From the NCBI GenBank assembly GCA_047967505.1, contig CM106538.1: 64,000 nucleotides of DNA; one strand, given 5' to 3'. The notes below the pieces were generated by a model. The model ran no database searches, was not told the DNA's origin, and was given only the letters and a program-made list of their open reading frames with translations. The translations under genes were made by a program, and so were the position numbers. Below are positions 57,901-64,000 of the stretch, in pieces. The stretch comes from Dipteris shenzhenensis. Lineage: Eukaryota; Polypodiophyta; Polypodiopsida; Gleicheniales. Every line of letters starts with the position of its first letter. Position 1 is the stretch's first letter.

Positions 57901-60577
57901 TGTAGACACTCTCTCAACAAAGACCACACTCTCCGAATTAGCTCTGATACCAGTTGAAGCGTAAACACGTGGAGGAGAGTGAGACTAACCACAAGAGTGG
58001 TGGGTGTGAATCCAGAAGCAAGGGCACACCACAACCCTCAAGAGTATATTAGGATAGGCATTAGGGTGGAACCGGTTCAGAGTGAACCGTGTTCACACTG
58101 TAACCTGTAATAAAGAGTGTATATGAGGTGGCACAGGGCCTTAACCCCAACATAGTAGAGATTTACACTTTGATAGGGTCTAGATGCCTTTCCATTCATT
58201 TCAGTTCTACTCAGTTTTTCCTGTAGTTTGATTCAGAAATGCTTCATTTCATTTCTTTGCAATATTTCCCATTATATTGCAGATTTTTACCTGAAAGTTG
58301 GAGCATGAGATGTTCTGGCCATGTAAAATTTGTGCAGAATTATCTTCAATTGGCAGTTGCCACATGGCACCCTTGAAAAGGGGCTTTTCATGAAGGTACC
58401 CAGAATCTTGATTTTATGGAAGGCTCTATTCATTTAGATGTGTATTTGAAGCTCATTTAGAGCAACAGATGCCATATCAGTATCTCGTCTTGCTTGTGGA
58501 CCAATGTGCAGTGTGTTCCTGAGATCCCTACATCGCGTCACTCATATGCAACTGTACTTTGGGTCTAATGCATTGCATTTGATTTCATTACCTGAAGTTG
58601 CCTATCCGACTTTATCATTACCTTTACCCCCTTCTGCAGCTCATAGCTGCCGCTCACTACCTAGATCTCATAGCACTCGCTTTTTGCTCATAGGGAGTGT
58701 TCTAGAGCCCTTGGCCATATTTGGTACTGTCTTATCTGAAGGTCACCCTTACCAGGATAGATTTGCACCCACAGCTCCAGCTCCAACCACTCCTAATCAT
58801 GACCTGAAAGGTGCCCTTGATTTGCTGATTCATGAGGTGAGGATAATGGATGTTGCTGTTTGTGGATTTGAGGCTGAGATAGGAATGAGATGAGGGGAGT
58901 AGAGTGGGAGTTTCATAAGGTCAAGCGAGATCAAAATGTCAAAGGTAAAAGGCCTATGGACTGCGAGAGTGATGATTTGACTTGGGTTACAGACATTGGA
59001 GTGATGGGTAGTGCTTGTCAGATGACGCTCTACCTCCGGAGGTTACAGAGGAGGAGAGAGGGGCCGGCCCAGACAGACTGATCAGTATGAGCACCAGCAG
59101 TGCTCTATTGCTGATGATTTGACTTGGGGTGACAGACCATTGGAGTGATGGTAGCGCTTGTCAGACGAGGCACTACCTCTGGAGGTTACTGTGGAGAAGA
59201 TGGGCCCAGACAGACTGACCGGTATGAGCACCTGCAGTGCTCTATTACTGATTCCTTCCTTGATGGCACCAGCAGTGCTCTATTACTGATTCCTTCCTCG
59301 ATGGCACCAGCCCTCACCAGATCCAGAGCCACTTCGGGCGGAGATCATCTCTTCTATCCTCAGCCGACTGCCGGAGATGGTCCCACAGACAGCATACACA
59401 GGTCTCATCACTCGGATAGTCAGCTGATCGGACGTTGACAGGGATCTCTCTCCCTTTTGCCCTTTGCATTTGTGTACTCCAACCCCTTAGCTTTTGTTCG
59501 ATCTGGGTTTTTAAAGTCTCGTAGACCCTTCGGTCTTCGAAAACTCAAATAATACTTTTGTTCGTTCTAGTGACATCAGTAGAGGCCAATCATATGGGTA
59601 GAGGTGAGTATGAAATGTGCCAGGGACAATTACACAGAATTTCAAAACAAAATCACCTCATAAGATGCAAGATGTCATACGTATACTACCTTGGATCAGC
59701 GGGAAAGTATTGGAAAACATCATCTTAATATGCATGAGCAAGGGAGGACAGATTTCAAAAAGCGTAGTTCCTTTGGAAGACAGCAAAAGGGAAGTGGAGG
59801 TGACACCACGGCTAAGGATGGACCCAATTAGGCTATCAATCGACCTCACTAAATTGATGTTGGACTCAGTTCATACCATGGTAAAGGAGGTTGCACAGTT
59901 CTTTACCTGCCAGAAATGAAATAACAGAGGACACGTGTACAAATAGTAAGGAGGCAGATGGACGCTTTTAACCCCAGCTTTTTATGAATGGAGTACTTAA
60001 TGCATAGTATAGGGATCGAAGATAAGCTGCTGTCATAAATCTCATTCTTCAGGTGAACCACTTCAGCTATAAATAATGTGGCAGATGTATCCAGAGCGAT
60101 TAACAACATTTAACAAAATAATATTATTTGTAAAGAAAAGTGCTTACCAGCAATTCAAATTATTGTGCAGAAATGAAGAAGCAATTCCTGCTAGTCTTTC
60201 AGATCTCTGTTTTGTCTTATGAGTAAGTCTTTAAGCAGTTCTGGAATTACTGATGTCCCTACTTGTATTTGATTAGAGGATGGTAAATGACATGTTATCT
60301 AGTGTCAAATAAAGCTAACTACAAAGATCTTCCCAGAACATACATTTTTTTTAATTTTTGCGCTTGGGCTTATCCTGCTTAATATGAACAGTAAATGCGG
60401 GCATGTAAATAAATAAACAAAGGGTTCGGGTGCAATTGCCATGAAGTTCCTTTCTCTGCTAGTCATAACTTTTGTTTCCAATGCAGATTGATGTCATATG
60501 ATGGGGGCCGGCTACGTATGGATGAGCGTCTTGATGCAAGCATGTCAGATCCTGATCTTGTTCCTCTGCTTATGCAG
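32663..60577 (+). CDS. RFC1: Replication factor C subunit 1 (clamp-loader large subunit), exons 1-14, 3' part off window
   Basis: RFC1 is the large subunit of the five-part nuclear clamp loader that opens PCNA with ATP and loads it at primer ends in replication and repair. Coding exons on my model: 32663-32674, 33161-33232, 33316-33786, 33872-33939, 34025-34100, 34201-34262, 34412-34515, 34610-34827, 41459-41659, 46136-46260, 46389-46599, 46807-46860, 47063-47232, 60487-60577. Phases agree at every junction, giving about 645 residues. Domains: conserved N-terminus SDIRRWF (5-11), basic RG-rich linker (29-185), BRCT (about 186-272), AAA+ with Walker A GPPGIGKT (405-412), Walker B LIMDEVD (about 479-485) and sensor-1 ICND. 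Plant RFC1 is about 950-1000 residues, so roughly 300 are missing to the right. No lesion is seen in any exon. Introns 1-7 are short (85-485 bp); introns 8, 9 and 13 are 6.6, 4.5 and 13.3 kb and full of transposons. Intron 11 begins with GC. Confidence 0.93.
33161..33232 (+). CDS. RFC1: RFC1 exon 2
   Basis: 24 codons, [14 protein letters not shown] then acidic/proline residues. Preceded by a pyrimidine-rich acceptor ending GCAG and followed by donor GTATTC. This is the most conserved N-terminal block of RFC1. Confidence 0.9.
33316..33786 (+). CDS. RFC1: RFC1 exon 3, basic linker
   Basis: 157 codons. KASKYFSG is the conserved K-YF block after the N-terminus. It is followed by a twice-repeated D/NDNKLK-EKSPA motif, a basic nuclear-localisation-like SPKKTR, a run of eight or so RG pairs (33625-33665), a second RGRGG stretch, and PPHKGQK, which leads into BRCT. 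The internal near-repeat at 33381-33470 is a 48-bp duplication within the exon. Confidence 0.92.
33872..34515 (+). CDS. RFC1: RFC1 exons 4-7, BRCT domain
   Basis: Coding parts 33872-33939, 34025-34100, 34201-34262 and 34412-34515. Together they read [19 protein letters not shown], then [37 protein letters not shown] and [15 protein letters not shown]. This is the complete single BRCT domain of RFC1, which in relatives binds 5'-phosphorylated DNA ends. The GG turn, the basic IKRHGG helix and the final W-equivalent F position are in place. The four exons are separated by introns of 85-150 bp. Confidence 0.95.
34610..34827 (+). CDS. RFC1: RFC1 exon 8, linker to AAA+ domain
   Basis: Starts in phase after exon 7 (GAG codon split across the junction) and reads through a K/S/P-rich linker to [19 protein letters not shown]. 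This aligns with the WTEKYRPK..NEIVGNQS block that opens the AAA+ module in RFC subunits. Here the usual E-K-Y-R-P is Q-K-H-Q-P, a divergence. Donor GTATGA at 34828 opens the 6.6-kb intron 8. Confidence 0.9.
35100..37310 (+). repeat. RFC1 intron 8: mixed short repeats
   Basis: No gene. Paired copies seen: 35155-35240 and 37040-37140 share CACTCTCCTTTTTGGTAAGC and ATTCCTTCTGGTC; 35725-35830 and 36115-36225 share GTAGATTTTTGGTCTTTAGA and TGATTGGACTTATTCTAG; a 65-bp tandem lies at 36495-36624 (TATGGGAGAGCCAAGTATAG); and a 52-bp tandem at 36750-36845 (CCTTTATGGCTTGTATTGC). 35945-36070 is very AT-rich. Confidence 0.75.
37320..37700 (-). repeat. LTR-like segment with minus-strand TATA box (copy A)
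   Basis: Shares an ordered set of landmarks with 49190-49515: TGCACTC-ATA-ACACAA, CCTCCGAAGAGG (about 37411), an AATA-rich tract, and TTTTATAGG (about 37672), which is CCTATAAAA on the minus strand. A TATA box followed about 230 bp later by an AATAAA-type signal on the same strand is the layout of an LTR. Ends were not defined and no internal element is attached, so a solo LTR is the likely reading. Confidence 0.45.
38079..38106 (+). repeat. Poly-C/poly-A tract in intron 8
   Basis: Fifteen C followed by an A-rich run. A similar C12-A13 tract is at 47683-47707 in intron 13. Confidence 0.85.
38580..41100 (+). mobile_element. LINE remnant in RFC1 intron 8
   Basis: Non-LTR RT blocks: [19 protein letters not shown] (about 38760), [19 protein letters not shown] (about 38900), [18 protein letters not shown] (about 39000; palm aspartate kept) and [10 protein letters not shown] (about 39290). 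A C-terminal zinc knuckle reads C-x2-C-x9-H-x4-C (CILC...EEHFIFRC, about 40350-40410). Frame breaks and TAG stops occur near 39085, 39240 and 39555. The 3' end has AGACCCATCAGTCTTCCGAA followed by AATAAAA and (TTTC)n at about 41080-41100. It lies in the sense direction of RFC1 and ends 360 bp before exon 9. Confidence 0.8.
41459..41659 (+). CDS. RFC1: RFC1 exon 9, Walker A
   Basis: 67 codons, [11 protein letters not shown], then a G/K-rich insert, then [18 protein letters not shown]. The lysine of the P-loop is present. Acceptor CATTGCAG, donor GTGCGT. Confidence 0.95.
42189..44585 (+). repeat. Tandem segmental duplication in RFC1 intron 9
   Basis: Unit 2 (43084-44585, about 1.5 kb) has parts A (43084-43476), C (43477-44095) and B (44096-44585). 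Unit 1 (42189-43085) has A and B but lacks the ~620-bp C. A differs at about two sites in ~390 bp and B at about three in ~490 bp, so the duplication is recent. The units join at a short AA/TAA microhomology. Where C is missing, a short extra segment (42579-42598) matches 41320-41339. The B part also holds an internal repeat of GGGCATTCCATGGCAGCTTA. Confidence 0.9.
45877..45920 (+). repeat. (TC)n microsatellite before RFC1 exon 10
   Basis: About 22 uninterrupted TC dinucleotides, 215 bp upstream of the exon 10 acceptor. Likely variable in length between individuals. Confidence 0.95.
46136..46260 (+). CDS. RFC1: RFC1 exon 10
   Basis: Begins [13 protein letters not shown], the RFC VNASD motif that follows the first AAA+ strand, and ends in the split AAG codon before donor GTAATT. 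A (CT)n tract and a T-rich region precede its acceptor. Confidence 0.95.
46389..46599 (+). CDS. RFC1: RFC1 exon 11, Walker B and sensor-1
   Basis: Reads [20 protein letters not shown], then [20 protein letters not shown] and [10 protein letters not shown], almost identical to other plant RFC1 proteins. It is followed by GC at 46600-46601, so intron 11 is GC-AG. Using the next GT instead would insert Ala-Trp into the conserved KQQ-MAKRL junction. Confidence 0.95.
46600..46806 (+). other. RFC1: GC-AG intron 11 of RFC1
   Basis: 207-bp intron with donor CAG|GCATGG and acceptor TTAG|ATG. GC-AG introns are a known minor class spliced by the normal spliceosome. The reading frame and protein conservation support it over the nearby GT. 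Confidence 0.8.
46807..46860 (+). CDS. RFC1: RFC1 exon 12
   Basis: 18 codons, [18 protein letters not shown], phase 0 at both ends, acceptor TTAG, donor GTTATT. Start of the AAA+ lid. Confidence 0.93.
47063..47232 (+). CDS. RFC1: RFC1 exon 13
   Basis: [20 protein letters not shown] (sensor-2 region, GDxR arginine kept), then [16 protein letters not shown]. Donor GTACGC at 47233 opens the 13.25-kb intron 13. Confidence 0.95.
48030..48975 (+). repeat. Duplicated intronic repeat in RFC1 intron 13
   Basis: Two copies (about 48228-48400 and 48756-48930) share GGGCGCTGATGA, GGGGATGTCATAGTAGCTAG, TTATGATTGACTATCATG and GCATGTGCCTGGACTCATCT. Diverged relatives lie in intron 9 (44560-44690, GCTGCTGATGATGTTAGTCC) and intron 8 (35840, GCAGACATGCAAATTC). 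This is an old dispersed repeat family carried by three introns of one gene. Confidence 0.75.
49190..50130 (-). repeat. LTR-like segment (copy B), probable 3' LTR of the adjacent Gypsy remnant
   Basis: Contains CCTCCGAAGAGG (about 49280) and TTTTATAGG (about 49508), a minus-strand TATA box, in the same order as copy A at 37.3 kb. On the minus strand the region is entered through a purine-rich tract (complement of ACTCCCCCTCCTC, about 50131-50145) next to TGTCAAGTGCATGG. That is the expected junction between an element interior and its 3' LTR. The left end is not fixed. Confidence 0.45.
50340..52236 (-). mobile_element. Gypsy (Ty3) remnant: gag, protease, start of RT
   Basis: Minus-strand order: gag N-terminus (51985-52236, [15 protein letters not shown]), gag core (51572-51916, [18 protein letters not shown]), a protease around 50930-51180 with [14 protein letters not shown] (usual D-S-G-S is D-P-G-S) and VDLLLGI, the inter-domain block [20 protein letters not shown] (50511-50771), and [11 protein letters not shown], the start of RT, near 50440. 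RT proper, RNase H and integrase are deleted, and the 3' LTR appears to follow at about 50130. Several stops. Copia-2 is inserted 65 bp upstream of its gag start. Confidence 0.75.
52302..52499 (-). repeat. Copia-2 3' LTR
   Basis: 198 bp. On the minus strand it begins TGTTGGGGTTAAGG and ends CGTGTTTACGCTTCA. The adjoining purine tract (complement of ACCTCCCACCTG, 52500-52511) lies at its 5' side. Confidence 0.95.
52594..56715 (-). pseudogene. Copia-2 gag-pol, full length, four in-frame stops
   Basis: Start set at the ATG at 56715 ([10 protein letters not shown]), nine codons inside the longest open frame, because this matches Copia Gag starts. 1,374 codons to the TAG at 52594-52596. Order: Gag domain ([11 protein letters not shown]), knuckle [14 protein letters not shown], protease [12 protein letters not shown], integrase finger (WHSRLGH...CDHC) and core ([27 protein letters not shown]), RT ([20 protein letters not shown]), and RNase H ([27 protein letters not shown]). 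All catalytic residues are present. Stops: TGA 54523-54525, TAG 53950-53952, TAG 53131-53133, TAG 52762-52764. No frameshift. The first stop falls after integrase, so Gag-PR-IN (738 codons) is open. Confidence 0.9.
57259..57578 (+). pseudogene. Captured 5' fragment of a papain-like cysteine protease gene
   Basis: Antisense to Copia-2, inside its leader. Frame 1 (57259-57336) reads a secretory signal peptide, [16 protein letters not shown] then AAALAAADH, but starts with GTG instead of ATG. After a frame change near 57340 the other frame reads [40 protein letters not shown] and [17 protein letters not shown], ending at TAA 57576. These are the start of the I29 inhibitor prodomain: the ERFNIN-type helix and the FADLTNEEF block of plant papain-like proteases. 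About 20 residues between the two blocks are missing. The catalytic domain is absent. In intact relatives this region guides secretion and keeps the enzyme inactive until cleaved. Not functional here. Confidence 0.75.
57600..57950. other. Copia-2 leader, distal part
   Basis: Holds a degenerate ~90-bp tandem repeat (57612-57760) with GCGCAAAGCTTGCTTCA and GACTCTCTCTGACTTT. A short plus-strand frame at 57790-57885 ([15 protein letters not shown]) has no recognised domain; whether it belongs to the captured gene is unknown. Confidence 0.5.
57941..57952 (-). other. Copia-2 primer-binding site
   Basis: GCTCTGATACCA on the plus strand, TGGTATCAGAGC on the minus strand, two bases inside the 5' LTR. 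Complementary to initiator methionine tRNA. Confidence 0.95.
57955..58152 (-). repeat. Copia-2 5' LTR
   Basis: 198 bp, one A/G difference from the 3' LTR (CCTGTAATAA here, CCTATAATAA there). Contains TTTATTA on the minus strand, a possible TATA or polyadenylation element. Confidence 0.95.
58600..59570 (+). mobile_element. Probable LINE 3' end fragment in RFC1 intron 13
   Basis: The 3' end (about 59505-59570) reads TCGTAGACCCTTCGGTCTTCGAAAA followed by AATAATACTTTTG. It closely resembles the 3' end of the intron 8 LINE (TCATAGACCCATCAGTCTTC, AATAAAATTTC). Upstream is a ~147-bp tandem duplication (58968-59110 and 59116-59258) with TGATTTGACTTGGG, ATTGGAGTGATGG and CCCAGACAGACTGA, then a 47-bp repeat of CAGCAGTGCTCTATTACTGA. 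No RT motif remains. Confidence 0.5.
59580..60480. other. End of RFC1 intron 13, no gene recognised
   Basis: An open frame at 59617-59919 has no domain and no support. The intron ends with a T-rich stretch and CAATGCAG before exon 14. Confidence 0.5.
60487..60577 (+). CDS. RFC1: RFC1 exon 14
   Basis: Completes the split lysine codon from exon 13 and reads [20 protein letters not shown] then [10 protein letters not shown], matching the block that follows DISPF..VDK in plant RFC1. Donor GTATGG at 60578. The next conserved block (ENY.NYRP) is not found before 64000, so intron 14 exceeds 3.4 kb. Confidence 0.95.
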
Positions 60578-61009
60578 GTATGGAACGAAAATTGTTTAGT
60601 AATTGCAGTAAGTCTTTTACTCTGCGTTTGGGGGGGTTCTTAAGGCATAGACTGTTGTAAAGACTTTTAATCATCACAGCAAGTCAATTCAACATCTATT
60701 CTACTTTTGTAATTAGCCTAACATATCTTTTCTTTCTAATTTTTATGGTGGTGATTCAGCTGTGAGTGGAATGGTGTTACAGCCACTTACGTGCAAAGTA
60801 GAATGGTGACTTAGGCTAAGAAATAATTTGTACATACCCTAGACATTGTCAAGGGCACAAATGTGTGGTTATGCAAGCTAATTATTCAAGGAGGGTTATC
60901 CTCTCATAGGTTAGAAACTGCTTTATTGTGTGTTTTTGTTTTAAAACAACTTTTAAAACAACTTTATAATGCACTTGATAATATCCTATCAAGACAAACA
61001 ATGTAACTT

Positions 61010-61800
61010 TGCGGAATGGAACTAAAAAGACGAAGGGCAAGTGGTCAAACATATGTCATTGTGTTGTTTGACTCAACGTCATCACACAATGATATTAAAT
61101 CCAAGCTTGTGAAAAGATTGAAACTTAAAACTAATCCATCCGACTATGCTTATATGGTTAGGATGGTAGATGGAAGTCCATAGACATGTGGACCAAAGCG
61201 TTGCAGGGTTAGAATTACATATCCAAGACTAGGTGGAGAAGCCGGATTATGAAATTACCAAGCTTTCTTGTGCAAATATAGCTCTTGGAATAGTGTGGTA
61301 TTCTAAGAGAAATCTTGTTGGGGATTGGCAAAAAGATATCTATCAGTTTGCTGTATATTTTTTTGTAAGTATATCTGCTGAATTGTGCATAGATGCACCA
61401 ACAGATTCTTCAGCTACTTAAGATGAGGAGATGGCCTTATTAGCCGGTCACATTAATGTTTTAGAGATGAATGATTATATGGATTATCTTCGAAAAGAAA
61501 TGTTCAATATAAGATTGAACTTGTTGTTGTAGCAGAACATATAAATAGACAGCTTTATAGGCTAGTTTTTACTAAAGAACTCGAGCGGTGAAGACAAATG
61601 GAAGAATACCTCAAGCTAGTGTAGATTCAACATGGTTTCTCACTTGATGATATTGAAGAAAACGAAAGATGATACTTTTCGATTGTGTATCGATTATCGA
61701 GGTTTAAATAATATCACCTTTAAGCACATATATCCGATGGCAAGAATGATGATTTGTTAGATGGGTTTGAGCATATGCTAAGGGCAGGAAGAAACATTCA
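61010..61800 (+). pseudogene. Gypsy protease and RT fragments
   Basis: DSTSSHNDIKSKLVKRLKLK (about 61070) is the Ty3 protease block D-S/T-G-S-x-H-N-F/I, with S replacing G. RT follows with KDDTFRLCIDYRGLNNITFK (about 61670) and PMARMM (about 61735). Many stops and frame changes. Within RFC1 intron 14. Confidence 0.6.
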
Positions 61801-62109
61801 TGGTCCTTTCAAGCGAAAGTAGTCAACATACCCATTTACATTGTGAACTAGACGATGACCAACCCGATCAAACGAAAGGCGTCATATGAGCTGTACTCGT
61901 GTAGAGAGCGTGTTTTGTCTTCATTTGAAAGAACTCAGTTCTGAAGCTTCTGTGCAGGTGGCTAGATAGGAGTGAGCAGATCAGAAGTATGTCTTTATTC
62001 GGTACAAAGATGAGTCTAAGCTTATTGACTGTACTATTCAGAGATGAAGATTGTGGTAAGCTCTTTTAGGAGACAGTTTGTTCTCGGATTGGATAAAAAC
62101 CTTTTATAA

Positions 62110-62630
62110 AAATTTGTAGAAAGTTTGTTATATATGACCCCAAATAGACCAGACATAGCTCTTCCAATTAGTGCAAGATCTCCAACATGTGGCAAATCCT
62201 ATGCCATTGAAAACTTGCTAAGAGGATTTTTAGATTTGTGAAGGAACGTTGACTCATGGAATTGAATACAAGAGAAGCAATAATATGAAATTGTCAAGGC
62301 ATAATGATAAGGATTCTTAGCAAGCATGGTTCCTTTGTCATCTTTGGAAGCTGATAAACAGAGGAACCTTGAAAGCTATTCGGCTCTTTTAAACAAAAAG
62401 ATTTGAATGCTTTGCTAGGTGACGAGCAGATCTCTATCATGATGGCCAAGAATTTACTATTTCATCCTTGTACTAGGCACAGGAGTTCAACCCGCAAGAA
62501 ACTTACTATTTATTCTAAGCACATAGGAGTTGAACACATGAGAAACTTACCATTGGTGGATATCCTAACCAAAGCCTTGTAGGAGGTAAGCTTGAGAAGT
62601 TTTCTTTTGTTGGAGAGGGGTGAGAAAATA
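62110..62630 (+). pseudogene. Copia RNase H and 3' end fragment
   Basis: Pieces include RPDIA.PIS, AKRIFRF, LTHGIEYKRSNNMKLS and, at the end, DILTKAL-like and GGKLEKFSF followed by GGAGAGGGGTGA, the end of Pol and a purine tract. Stops are frequent. A 3' LTR appears to follow at about 62632. Confidence 0.6.
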
Positions 62631-62631
62631 A

Positions 62632-63062
62632 TGATGAGTTATGGATCAGTTAATTAATTCTCCCTTGCGGTGATTGCTGATAAGGATTACTAATAGGTGT
62701 AAGAGCGGTAGTTAGGTTTGGGTCCTAGGTGGACCATGCTGTGACATTATCTCATCTGTGGTAATTACAAGTTTCCAAGGGGCTGCTCCACCCCGTACTT
62801 CAGCTCACACAGCCCTGTTGTGGGCTATTGTGTAGGCCATCCTCTGGTGGTTCTAGTGATGCCCTATAGGCCATGGTATGTGCCTTGTAGGCATAAATAA
62901 AGACACTTATAGTGTTCCTATGTGACACCTAGGACACTTAGTCCTAAGTGTAGGTACTTGTACCTTGTATTCTTTAGTGTTGGATAATCCAAGTTTGATG
63001 TGACGGGTGTTCTTTTGCGACCCTTTGCTACTTGCACTCTCTCCTTTCTATCCGATCCTACA
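62632..63062 (+). repeat. LTR, flanked by pol end on the left and a primer site on the right
   Basis: About 430 bp, begins near TGATGAGTTATGG and ends CGATCCTACA. Contains GCATAAATAAAGACAC (about 62890), a possible polyadenylation signal. The left side is the end of a Copia pol, as for a 3' LTR; the right side is a primer-binding site, as for a 5' LTR. Start position approximate. Confidence 0.6.
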
Positions 63063-63063
63063 T

Positions 63064-63075
63064 TGGTATCAGAGC
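63064..63075 (+). other. Primer-binding site
   Basis: TGGTATCAGAGC, one base after the LTR end. Perfect match to the plant Copia site, unlike the decayed pol to the left, so the element to the right may be younger. Confidence 0.9.
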
Positions 63076-63112
63076 GAGATTTGCTTCCTGTGCCTCTTTT
63101 TTTTTTCGTACT

Positions 63113-63164
63113 GTCCGTACAACTGTACGGACTTTTGTATAGATACGTACGGATCACCGTACGT
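63113..63164 (+). other. Two perfect hairpins in a retrotransposon leader
   Basis: GTCCGTAC-AACT-GTACGGAC (63113-63132) and ACGTACGG-ATCA-CCGTACGT (63145-63164): two 8-bp stems with 4-base loops, 12 bases apart. The arms share CCGTAC/GTACGG, so they can also pair with each other or between two RNA molecules. Position 40-90 bases after the primer site suits an RNA packaging or dimer-linkage structure (inference). Confidence 0.6.
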
Positions 63165-64000
63165 TTCCTCTGTTTGCTGTCCAAGGCTTCTTGAGCTCTT
63201 TCGTCGCCACCAAGCGTCTCTTTGCTGTTCCCAGACTGAGGCGACTCCTCGTAGGCTCCAGCTGCAGCATTTTTGAGGTTCTATACAGTACTGTGGCCAT
63301 CAGTTGTCACTTTTGTACTTCCCTTCAGTAGACGCCTAGTTCAAGCGACGCTTCAGTGGATCCAGGCGCCTAGCTTCCGTGAACCTTCAGTGACCTCTTC
63401 ACAGTCGTCTGCAGGAGTCGTTTTGCTATCGCTACCTGTTCAGATCCCCACACAAGACACCTGCAGTTACGCACTTATTTCGAGGTGCCTAAGGGCAGTT
63501 CCAGTTACGCTCCAGTCGTTTTTGCACTTCAATCTGCTGCATCAGCTTTGTGGCCCGTTATACTCTATCTACTGAGGTCTTTTCAGTCTCAGCTTTATGC
63601 TTAGGGGACCATAAGCTAATACACAATCAATATTTGCAGTCTTTCACCTAAATTTCAGCTGGTGTTTGGGACAGTAAATCATACTTTTTCAGTTAAAGCC
63701 TTGAGGCTATACATTGGGTCAGATTATCAGACATTGAGTCACTTTTGCAGGACATTGAGTTAGATTATCCTTCATTGGGTCACATTTGCAAAAATTTCAG
63801 CAAAATTTGCGGCTTTTCTGCATTTGCTCTCTTTTTGGCCTATTTGCCTTCATTAAATTTGGGGCTTTTGCCAGATTTGCTGTTTTTGCAGTGAACATTG
63901 CCTGTCACAGTCACATTTGGGTTAGATCAGCATTTGCCCTTTGATTTGGGTCAGAAATTTGCAGATATTTGCTGTCTTTTTGGACAGTCAGCTTTTTGCA
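63165..64000 (+). other. Retrotransposon leader, continues off window
   Basis: GC-richer DNA with no clear gag start. From 63700 it has short reiterations of ACATTGAGTYA/CATTGGGTCA and TTTGC-rich words. The open frame at 63273-63575 has no recognisable domain. Confidence 0.5.

Larger units (their letters stand above)
52302..58152 (-). mobile_element. Copia-2: young LTR retrotransposon in RFC1 intron 13
   Basis: 5,851 bp, minus strand, opposite to RFC1. Two 198-bp LTRs differ at a single base. TAGTA lies directly outside both ends (52297-52301 and 58153-58157). Primer site, a 1.2-kb leader, one long gag-pol frame, a purine tract and the 3' LTR follow in order. The whole gag-pol length is in one frame with no insertions or deletions that shift it, but four stop codons cut it. 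The leader carries an antisense fragment of a host cysteine protease gene. Nested in a Gypsy remnant, itself in an intron. Confidence 0.95.

Noticed and set aside
63273-63575. 100-codon frame in the leader near the right edge as a gene
   Set aside because: No recognisable motif, and it sits in a retrotransposon leader where spurious frames are common.
1-64000. CRISPR-like arrays, bacterial operons, tRNA or rRNA genes
   Set aside because: The tandem repeats seen have no regular unique spacers, no cloverleaf-like tRNA segments were recognised, and the split RFC1 gene and plant retroelements mark nuclear plant DNA.

Overview
This is a plant nuclear window. The evidence is one split nuclear gene with phase-consistent GT-AG introns, and a background made of plant LTR retrotransposons whose primer-binding sites read TGGTATCAGAGC (initiator Met tRNA). 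Intergenic DNA is packed with decayed elements, and the gene's introns reach 4.5 to 13 kb. Together with an RFC1 protein that is clearly plant-like but diverged from angiosperm versions, this suggests a large-genome land plant outside the flowering plants (fern, lycophyte or gymnosperm). That placement is inference. There are no bacterial operons, CRISPR arrays or recognisable tRNA/rRNA genes.

Layout. 1-0.3 kb: fragment of an uncharacterised transposon-type protein. 0.6-3.1 kb: a short LTR element with gag but no pol (TR-GAG-like, minus). 3.2-5.4 kb: a ~172-bp satellite built of two half-units and rich in the palindrome GCTATATAGC. 5.4-6.15 kb: LINE debris and a C-rich minisatellite. 7.3-8.9 kb: a decayed LTR element whose gag-like frame is interrupted almost only at apparent glutamine codons. 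9.5-12.4 kb: Copia and Gypsy fragments (minus). 13.8-17.6 kb: two LINE fragments (plus). 21.6-27.1 kb: Copia-1, complete in structure, with LTRs identical except for a 12-bp insertion and a 5-bp target duplication, but with a broken pol. 28.6-29.7 kb: Gypsy RT remnant. 31.6-32.0 kb: a Tourist-like MITE with TAA target duplication.

32.66-60.58 kb and beyond the right edge: RFC1, the large subunit of replication factor C, the clamp loader that places PCNA on DNA. Fourteen exons give about 645 residues: conserved N-terminus, basic RG-rich linker, BRCT domain, and AAA+ domain with Walker A, Walker B and sensor-1. The AAA+ lid end and the RFC1 C-terminal domain lie off the window. Intron 8 holds a LINE. 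Intron 9 holds a young tandem segmental duplication. Intron 13 holds a Gypsy fragment and, beside its gag, the young Copia-2 (52.30-58.15 kb, minus). Copia-2 carries one uninterrupted-length gag-pol frame broken only by four stop codons, and an antisense fragment of a host papain-like cysteine protease in its leader.

61-64 kb (still RFC1 intron 14 on this model): Gypsy and Copia remnants, then an LTR followed directly by a primer-binding site and a leader with two perfect hairpins.

No new multi-gene system was found. The most notable signals are the captured protease fragment in Copia-2, the stop-codon patterns of two elements, the duplicated start exon and GC-AG intron of RFC1, and the repair-like duplication in intron 9.
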